Source: Henricia sp. BOLD:AAB3569 (Eukaryota > Echinodermata > Asteroidea > Spinulosida > Echinasteridae). From it: a DNA stretch of 64,000 bases. The stretch spans positions 620,001 to 684,000 of the forward strand of contig JBBELK010000033.1 of assembly GCA_037783545.1 (NCBI GenBank), given 5' to 3'. Below the pieces are notes generated by a model. That model was not told where the DNA came from, ran no database searches, and saw only the letters and a list, made by a program, of their open reading frames with translations. Of this stretch, positions 56,484 to 64,000 are shown piece by piece (the first letter of the stretch is position 1; every line of letters begins with the position of its first letter). The position numbers were made by a program, and so were the translations under genes.

Positions 56484-57516
56484 TCCAAGGTCGAATTTGG
56501 TATTTTTGAACTCGCCGTTTGATGTTGATTCCAAAAATACCAAACACGGTCAGTTTCGGCCATTTTGAAAAAAACCTGAAAACTTGACACTTTAGACAAA
56601 GGTCGAATTTGGTATTTTTAAACTCGCCTTTCGACGCTGATTCCAAAAATACCACACACGGTCAGTTTCGGCCATTTTGAAAAAAACCTGAAAACTGGAC
56701 ACTTTAGACAAACGTCGAATTTGGTATTTTTGAACTCGCCTTTCGTCGCTGATTCCAAAAATACCACACACGGTCAGTTTCGGCCAGTTTGAAAAAAACC
56801 TGAAAACTTGACACTTTAGACAAAGGTCGAAATTGGTATTTTTGAACTCGCCGTTTGATGCTGATTCCAAAAATACCAAACACGGTCAGTTTTGTCCATT
56901 TTGAAAAAAACCTGAAAACTGGACACTTTAGACAAACGTCGAATTTGGTATTTTTGAACTCGCCTTTCGTCGCTGATTCCAAAAATACCACACACGGTCA
57001 GTTTCGGCCAGTTTGAAAAAAACCTGAAAACTTGACACTTTAGACAAAGGTCGAAATTGGTATTTTTGAACTCGCCGTTTGATGCTGATTCCAAAAATAC
57101 CAAACACGGTCAGTTTTGTCCATTTTGAAAAAACCCTGAAAACTGGACACTTTAGACAAACGTCGAATTTGGTATTTTTGAACTCGCCTTTCGTCGCTGA
57201 TTCCAAAAATACCACACACGGTCAGTTTCGGCCAGTTTGAAAAAAACCTGAAAACTTGACACTTTAGACAAAGGTCGAAATTGGTATTTTTGAACTCGCC
57301 GTTTGATGCTGATTCCAAAAATACCAAACACGGTCAGTTTTGTCCATTTTGAAAAAACCCTGAAAACTGGACACTTTAGACAAAGGTCGAATTTGGTATT
57401 TTTGAACTCGCCTTTCGTCGCTGATTCCAAAAATACCAGACACGGTCAGTTTCGGCCAGTTTGAAAAATACCTGAAAACTTGACACTTTAGACGAAGGTC
57501 GAATTTGGTATTTTGG
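56484..57516 (-). repeat. 112-bp satellite array (copy B)
   Basis: Same nine monomers and 224-bp dimer pattern as 22037-23070, with one base fewer overall. Confidence 0.93.
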
Positions 57517-58857
57517 CAACAGAGATTAGGGTTAGTATAGGTTGCTAATTTTGGAACTGGGCTGTAGTTTTGGGTCCAAACGGCTGAAATCGTTTAAATC
57601 GTAGTGAATGTAGCAAAGTTAATAAGGTACATCGTATTGAAGTTTGAGACCGATCGGACAGTGCAGTGGTCAGTTACGGCCAAAAGAGTGACAAATTTGC
57701 GGATGGCCGTAACTCCGGACAGCCTTGACCGATCTGACCCAGATTTCGTACTGCTCCTGCAGATAGAACCCAGGAACAACATGTTAAAAGGGCAGGTCGA
57801 TCGGACATTCCGTTGTGCAGTTATGGCCAAAATAATAATTCCCATAGACATGTGCACAAGTTTTATGAGGCTTTGACCGATGGTCAAGTTATGTACCTTT
57901 TCTGAATTCGCATCGATAGACAAATCGAATGGTACCACAATCGAGGTAATCGGACATTGCGCTGTACAGTTATGGCCAAAAATAGGTGTTCTCATAGACT
58001 TGTGCACAATTTGTTTTTTACTTTGACCGATGGTCAAGTTATGTACCCTTTCGGAACGGCCAAGCGAGCGAAATTTGTTTGAGCTACTTGACCAGAGGTC
58101 AGCGGTGTTCGAAATCGAACGCTTGGTCGGAGCCAACCAAGAGTGGTATTTCCGGACTAAAAGATCACATATAAAAAGGTCACACTCTAAAAAGGTCACA
58201 CACTAAAAAGGTCACACACCAAAAAAGTCACACATATAAAATGGTAACACACCAGAAAAGGTGACACACTAAAAAAAGGTCACACACAAAAAAAGGTCAC
58301 ACACTAAAAAGGTCACACACCAAAAAGGTCACACATAAAAAAGGTCACACTCAAAAAGGTCACACATATAAAATGGTAACACACTAGAAAAGGTGACGCA
58401 CTAAAAAAAGGTCAAAAAGTCACACATAAAAAGGTCACACTCAAAAAGGTCACACATATAAAATGGTAACACACCAGAAAAGGTGACGCACACCAAAAGA
58501 GGTCACACATTTTGCACACAGAGTAATGGGAAATTTTGTTTCAACTAGTTAAGGACCCAAACTCTACCAGGTGATAGGTCAGGGTTCAACGCACTTGCAC
58601 ATCAATTATGAGAGGCCTACTAGTTTGGGGTCAAATGTGACGGGGTCAAACGATTGTGCACTAAGCATAGGAAACGATCTAAGCATAGGAAACGATCTTT
58701 GTAAGGTCATGACCTTTCAAGGGAAACTAGTTGAGAATTGCCTCTTGTCCAAATTTGATCTTGGTGGTGGAAGATATTTCATGTTGACTTTTGACCTTTT
58801 GGGACATCGCTTTGTCAAGTTATGGCCATATGTTTTGTACACAGCCTTGAATATCGT
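57517..58857. repeat. Diverged 315-type sequence and GGTCACAC minisatellite (copy B)
   Basis: 57640-58085 repeats the diverged satellite and 58152-58511 the minisatellite of copy A. The block ends at 58857. Confidence 0.8.
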
Positions 58858-58980
58858 TAATAACTCGAGAACGCTTTTGCCGATTTGGACCAAACTTAGA
58901 CAGGTTGTGTGTCTGATTGGCCCGCAACTTTCTTCATGTGAGCATGAACTTAATTGGTCATTCCGTTATCCAGTTTTAGG
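58858..58980 (+). repeat. Diverged 315-type satellite at the duplication edge
   Basis: TAATAACTCGAGAACGCTTT, GCCGATTTGGACCAAACTTA and GACAGGTTGTG parallel CATAACTGGAGAACCCTTTG, ACCGATCGGAACGAAACTTG and GACAGAGTGTA of the 315-bp family. Confidence 0.55.
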
Positions 58981-59052
58981 TGATGAGGGCAAGGTTCGAA
59001 CCCCAATCGCCTGATCTGGAGTCAGAGTACACATCCACTGGGCCACCTCATC
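58981..59052 (-). tRNA. tRNA-Trp(CCA)-like gene, probably a pseudogene
   Basis: Minus strand: GATGAGG pairs perfectly with CCTCATC (7-bp acceptor stem, discriminator A), the anticodon stem TCTGA/TCAGG closes a loop CTCCAGA with anticodon CCA, an A-box-like TGGCCCAGTGG and B-box GGTTCGAACC are present, and the length is 72. The D stem does not pair and the T stem pairs at only three of five positions, so it is likely degenerate. It leads into an array of related units. Confidence 0.45.
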
Positions 59053-60462
59053 TTCCCTGAAGAAATGTGTTCGGAACTTATATTTAAACCTTAGGTTGCA
59101 ATGAAACGTCTTGAATTAAACCAAGTAGATCAAAATAAACCACAATCCTCACAACGACGGGATTCGAACCTCAATCGCCTGATCCGGAGTCAGAGTACAC
59201 ATCCACTGGGCCACCTCATCTTCCCTGAAGAAATGTGTTCGGAACTTATATTTAAACCTTAGGTTGCAATGAAACGTCTTGAATTAAACCAAGTAGATCA
59301 AAAGAAACCACAATCCTCACAACGACGGGATTCGAACCTCAATCGCCTGATCCGGAGTCAGAGTACACATCCACTGGGCCACCTCATCTTCCCTGAAGAA
59401 ATGTGTTCGGAACTTATATTTAAACCTTAGGTTGCAATGAAACGTCTTGAATTAAACCAAGTAGATCAAAAGAAACAACAATCCTCACAACGACGGGATT
59501 CGAACCTCAATCGCCTGATCCGGAGTCAGAGTACACATCCACTGGGCCACCTCATCTTCCCTGAAGAAATGTGTTCGGAACTTATATTTAAACCTTATGT
59601 TGCAATGCAACGTCTTGAATTAAAGCAAGTAGATCAAAAGAAACCACAATCCTCACAATCCTCACAACGACGGGATTCGAACCTCAATCGCCTGATCCGG
59701 AGTCAGAGTACACATCCACTGGGCCACCTCATCTTCCCTGAAGAAAAGTGTTCGGAACTTATATTTAAACCTTAGGTTGCAATGAAACGTCTTGAATTAA
59801 ACCAAGTAGATCAAAAGAAACCACAATCCTCACAACGACGGGATTCGAACCTCAATCGCCTGATCCGGAGTCAGAGTACACATCCACTGGGCCACCTCAT
59901 CTTCCCTGAAGAAATGTGTTCGGAACTTATATTTAAACCTTAGGTTGCAATGAAACGTCTTGAATTAAACCAAGTAGATCAAAATAAACCACAATCCTCA
60001 CAACGACGGGATTCGAACCTCAATCGCCTGATCCGGAGTCAGAGTACACATCCACTGGGCCACCTCATCTTCCCTGAAGAAAAGTGTTCGGAACTTATAT
60101 TTAAACCTTAGGTTGCAATGAAACGTCTTGAATTAAACCAAGTAGATCAAAAGAAACCACAATCCTCACAACGACGGGATTCGAACCTCAATCGCCTGAT
60201 CCGGAGTCAGAGTACACATCCACTGGGCCACCTCATCTTCCCTGAAGAAAAGTGTTCGGAACTTATATTTAAACCTTAGGTTGCAATGAAACGTCTTGAA
60301 TTAAACCAAGTAGATCAAAAGAAACCACAATCCTCACAACGACGGGATTCGAACCTCAATCGCCTGATCCGGAGTCAGAGTACAGATCCACTGCACTACC
60401 TCATCTTCCCTGAAGAAATGTGTTCGGAACTTATATTTAAACCCTAGGTTGCAATTAAACGT
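59053..60462 (-). repeat. 168-bp tandem array of tRNA-derived units
   Basis: CGACGGGATTCGAACC recurs ending near 59160, 59328, 59496, 59673, 59841, 60009, 60177 and 60345: eight units, all 168 bp apart except one 177-bp step with a 9-bp duplication. Each keeps, on the minus strand, A and B boxes and an anticodon stem-loop reading CTCCGGA (anticodon CCG, arginine), but the 3' acceptor half no longer pairs with GATGAGG. The last unit has changes (ACTACCTCATC). Linker contains AAACGTCTTGAATTAAACCA. Open frames here are by-products. Confidence 0.88.
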
Positions 60463-60591
60463 TCGACGCTGATTCCAAAAATACCACACATGTTCAGTTT
60501 CGGCCATTTTGGAAAAACCTGACCACTTGTCACTTTGGTCGTATTTGGTATTTTTGAACTCGCCTTTCGACGCCGATTCCAAAAATACCAC
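60463..60591 (-). repeat. Isolated 112-type satellite monomer
   Basis: GATTCCAAAAATACCACACA, TTCAGTTTCGGCCATTTTGG and GGTATTTTTGAACTCGCC place it in the 112/116-bp family, inverse orientation, far from the main arrays. Confidence 0.8.
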
Positions 60592-60775
60592 TCCGCTGCT
60601 GCAGCTGCACTCCGCTGCTGCAGCCGCACTCCGCTGCTGCAGCCGCACTCCGCTGCTGCAGCCGCACTCCGCTGCTGCAGCCGCACTCCGCTGCTGCAGC
60701 CGCACTCCGCTGCTGCAGCCGCACTCCGCTGCTGCAGCCGCACTCCGCTGCTGCAGCCGCACTCCGCTGCTGAAG
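60592..60775 (+). repeat. 19-bp minisatellite CACTCCGCTGCTGCAGCCG
   Basis: About ten near-perfect units starting inside the satellite monomer. Because 19 is not a multiple of 3, Ala/Gln/Ser-rich frames are open on both strands; they are by-products. Confidence 0.93.
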
Positions 60776-60799
60776 AAGAAGTATGAGAAGTATGAGAAG

Positions 60800-60990
60800 A
60801 ACCTTGATTCCAACCTTAGTTCCAACTTGGAACCTTGGTTCCAACCTCAGTTCCAACTTGGAACCTTGGTTCCAACCAAGGTTCCAAGTTGGAACCAAGG
60901 TTCCAAGTTGGAACCAAGGTTCCAAGTTGGAACCAAGGTTCCAAATTGGAACCAAGGTTCCAAATTGGAACCAAGGTTCGAACCAAGGTT
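60800..60990. repeat. 19-bp minisatellite AACCAAGGTTCCAAGTTGG with an internal mirror
   Basis: The right half (from ~60876) repeats AACCAAGGTTCCAAGTTGG; the left half has the complementary order (CCAACTTGGAACCTTGGTT), so the whole forms one large hairpin. The unit itself contains the palindrome GGAACCAAGGTTCC. Confidence 0.88.
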
Positions 60991-61800
60991 CCAAGATGTG
61001 TTTAGAGATAAACCTTGTAAACCTTTTAACCATCAATTCGTTCCCCGATGCATAACATTGTACAATTAATAGTTAAAGGCAGTATACATGATTGGTATCT
61101 CGAAAAATCAGAAATGTTCACAGATTTACACATAACTTACACAATATAAACACTACGACGGTAGAAAGCTTCCCTGAAATGGTTTTGTCTGAGGTGCTAT
61201 AGTCTTTGAGAAATATAAACAAAACAATTATATTTCGTCTCGCGAGCATAAAATCAATTCGCCCCAAAACCATTTCACCCGGCTGGACCACTTCGCCCAA
61301 GTGCCATTTACCCCCAAAACCACTTCGTCCAAACACTACCTCGCCCAAAGGCCATTTCACCCCAAACATTCCAAAACAACTTCGTGCACATGCCGTGGTT
61401 CAGGGCGAAGTGGTTCAGGGCGAAATGACCGTACACCCTTTTTTGACCGTTTTGTTAACAGTTAGACTGTCTGAACAAGGCCTATTTTTGACGTGCCAAG
61501 GTGAACCTTTCAGGAATAGTTGGTACATGATCGGCTTCAGACTTTATGCACAAAACATACCAAACTGGAAATTCTAATTTTTTTTCCACTCAAAAATGTG
61601 TTTTTCTCTATCAAATCTGCACTTCGTTATAATATAGCTTTGCCGGCAGCTAATTATTGTTCGCTTGTGCGTGGTTTATCGCAACGCGGAGCGCGCTATA
61701 GCTGCGCCGGCTGAACCGCGACGTGCTTGACCTTTTAATCGCGCAGCCAGAATTAGAAAAGCTCTGATCGAGACACCTGTATAAAGCTTAAGTCACAATT
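60991..61800. repeat. Non-coding with a 16-bp degenerate repeat
   Basis: 61258-61390 holds about eight units like TTCGCCCAAAGGCCAT. 60991-61257 and 61391-61800 show nothing I can name. Confidence 0.6.
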
Positions 61801-62340
61801 AAAGCGGAGGCCGGGCGGCGTGTGCGATTTCTAGGCATCGGCCGGCGTGTAGAGGTCGGCGAAAGATCGCGCGATAGGGCGGTCACAGTCACAATTAAAA
61901 GTGCTCCCACGCTGCCATGACGGAATGGGGTCGAATTCTTGGCCCGTTTATCGGCCGGTGTCCGGCAGGCACTCGTCCGATGTCCTGCCGATGTCCTGCC
62001 TGTGTCCCTGCAAAACCCCGGCCGATGTCTGGCCGATTTCCGGCCGGGCACCGCCAAGTCGGCCGGACGCCGGGCGGGCCCCGGCCGGCGTCTGAGCGGC
62101 GTCTGGGCGGCGCCTGGCCGATATATGGATTATCTGGGTTGTCCAAAATTTGGCCCGGCGCCCGCCCGATGTGTGCGATGCCCTGCCGGACATCGGCCAG
62201 GCATCGACCGATTTAGTGGCGATTAGTTTGCGATGGGAAACGCCGCACCAGGTTTACAAACCGAATTAAAAGTAACTCGATGCCCGCCCGATGCCGAAAA
62301 ATGACCCGGCAGCCGCAAGGAGTCCCGTGGGCGCCGGCCG
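61801..62340. repeat. GC-rich GGCCGA/GCCGATGTCC repeat region
   Basis: Dense CCGATGTCCTGCC, GGCCGG and CATCGGCC motifs on both strands, probably the interior of a non-autonomous element like that at 30484. Frames are open on both strands because of the composition; I do not support any gene. Confidence 0.55.
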
Positions 62341-64000
62341 AAAATGCCGAAAAATCCGTCGCAAACCCACCGCAAGCTAATTGTGACTGGGGGCGGTTTC
62401 GCTGGTGGGAAAAGTCCATCCACGTGGTCTGTTGTGATACACATACCGTACGTACATGTGCATCATTGCCATATGATCTGCACTCTCCCCTTTTGTTAAC
62501 GCACCAACCCAACCTAAAAACTGAAAGGAATTCCTTGGAAATTCCTTGGATGATTTAGACTCAACGGGGGAACAATGGTATACCCTCTGCCACATACCGT
62601 GCTGCATATGGTGACAGAAGAACACGTGGATTGACTTTTTCCACTTTTATGAGTGCATGCAACTAAACGTGTTTCCCGTGATAAACGCGCACAATCTTTA
62701 CATTTTGAAACAAAAATGTGAGGCTGAAATGTGACCGAACACGCACAATCAGATTTGGTAACATTTGGATTTACTGCTGCGCGTCAAATGCACTGATTTA
62801 AATCATGCCGTTTTTTGTTTGTAATTGTTCAAGTAGAGAGAAGTTTTACCGATTTTGAAAAAAGAGTAACACAGTTATTTTCTTTATTATTATTTAAATA
62901 GTGCTTTCTGGCAAGATGCGGCGCTTTGGCTTGACTCTTTTGTCAACTTGGAAGACCATGCAACCTTTTGGACAGCTGGCTTGGAGTTACATGGCATACT
63001 TGATTTTTTTCTTTCATGTATTGTTCAATCACTGAGGTTTGGGGCACCATGGAGCATCATGGCCATTTGCGTACGGGGGGAGAGAACTTTGTGTCAGTTG
63101 GGACAGATACGCAGACGGGAGTAGTTCGTCATGATATTTTCTCCGGTGCTGCCTCACTTGTCCGCGCGATGTGTGCAGGATGGAGTTGTTCTTGACCTCG
63201 GCAAAACACCACGCGTAATTGCAACCAGGTAATTAGCCGTTGTTGTGTTACAGCCGTACAATGTATACCGTCTCTAGATCTATACATACCTTGACAAACT
63301 TGACCGTTTTTTTTACAATGTGTCTTAACGTACGAGTTTTAACTTCAAGCTCCTGCAATGTCGCTACTTTGTTACGGTAATTTAGCCGAGTTTCCACCAT
63401 GTCCACAAGCCGCGGCCGTACCGTGGTTGCGGCCGCGCGACTAGCTTCATGGGTTCATGGAGGTAGAAGAAGTACCTACATGAACGGTAGGTACATGCAG
63501 CGCCGCGGTTTAAATTCTATACTCGTATGCCACTTATTTGTCACAATTTGGACATCACTCTTTTCTTTAAATGACGGAAAAACAAAGGAAGAAGTTTTGT
63601 ACATGATCATCCAGGTGATATTCACAGATTAATTACAGCTTTTAATTACAACTTGGCACTAAGGCAAGTCATAAAAATAAATGGTGTTCATGTATGTAAT
63701 TTACAATGTATTCCTTATTACCCAAGGATCTGTGCATAAAGTCTATGGGGCATGAATGTTTTCACTCGACTTTGATTTTAAAATTCAGAACACCAGAGTA
63801 AAGCATCTATGCTTTGGTCCCGGCCCTCTTGGATGCATAGGGTAGCTATGGTGGGGAACAAAGTGATATAGGTGCATTACCTCAAAGCTATAAATGCTAC
63901 AAACATTATTTTCCACATTGATAACTTGTATTTTATGCTCTACCTACAGGGGGTATGCCTACTCTTGTGGTAAACAAGAATGCACGAGCTACTGCTTGGA
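62341..64000. other. No supported gene
   Basis: 62524-62575 shares ~40 bases with 27617-27665. A 77-codon frame at 63399-63632 (MSTSRGRTVVAAARLASW...) has no recognisable domain. An acceptor-like CTCTACCTACAG at 63938-63949 precedes a short open stretch cut by the window edge. Nothing else is recognisable. Confidence 0.4.

Larger units (their letters stand above)
34882..58857. repeat. Copy B of a ~24 kb direct duplication
   Basis: Second copy of the block seen from base 1. The offset is 34881 at the start and settles to 34879 after two single-base homopolymer indels. It becomes 35923 after the 116-bp satellite (nine extra monomers, 1044 bp) and 34445 after the TTATTACAC arrays (1478 bp shorter). 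The right break falls in sequence resembling a diverged 315-bp satellite monomer. Confidence 0.96.

Noticed and set aside
60334..61069. Ala/Gln/Ser-rich frames on both strands
   Set aside because: Produced by the two 19-bp minisatellites and the tRNA-derived array; open on both strands at once.
61788..62226. Several overlapping Arg/Pro/Gly-rich frames
   Set aside because: High GC composition leaves both strands open. No domain, no splice logic.
63950..64000. Possible Cys-rich exon start at the right edge
   Set aside because: An acceptor-like site precedes about 50 bases that are open in two frames. It is too short to assign, although one frame has a QECTSYC pattern loosely like the channel-family signature.

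Overview
The window is eukaryotic, almost certainly from an invertebrate animal. The only protein-coding host gene I can support is split into seven short exons with standard splice sites and encodes the C-terminal part of a channel of the ENaC/ASIC/degenerin family. The rest is a dense mixture of satellites, foldback elements, MITE-like insertions, LINE tails and a DIRS-type tyrosine-recombinase retrotransposon. The species cannot be fixed from the sequence; a marine deuterostome or lophotrochozoan would fit, but that is inference.

The dominant fact is a large direct duplication. Copy A (1-24412, left end outside the window) and copy B (34882-58857) are almost identical, with an offset of 34879-34881 up to the satellite arrays. 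They differ mainly by whole repeat units: copy B has exactly nine extra 116-bp monomers and about 1.48 kb less TTATTACAC-type array. This is either a very recent tandem segmental duplication or two haplotypes placed end to end by the assembler.

Each copy reads left to right as: a low-information stretch with one exon-like island; two adjacent long inverted-repeat (foldback) elements, interrupted by MITE-like insertions; about eight monomers of a ~315-bp satellite; a ~5.17 kb DIRS element inserted inside that satellite; a 116-bp satellite array; a hairpin made of CCGGAAAACA-type repeats; TTATTACAC-type arrays embedded in monomers of the same satellite family now in inverse orientation; a 112-bp satellite array; and diverged 315-type sequence with a GGTCACAC minisatellite.

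Between the copies (24413-34881) lies the channel gene (exons 25629-29785, + strand, all phases compatible, first exons missing), a pseudogenised duplicate of part of two of its exons, and a 2.16 kb terminal-inverted-repeat element inserted into that duplicate. Right of copy B (58858-64000) lie a tRNA-like sequence followed by a 168-bp tandem array of tRNA-derived units, two adjacent minisatellites that both have a 19-bp period, GC-rich repeat sequence, and about 1.6 kb in which I see nothing.

The DIRS element carries its own gag-like, reverse transcriptase, RNase H, methyltransferase-like and tyrosine recombinase regions and shows the expected terminal/internal complementary architecture. 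Its frames are broken in the same places in both copies, so it is probably a dead insertion that was copied along with the surrounding block.
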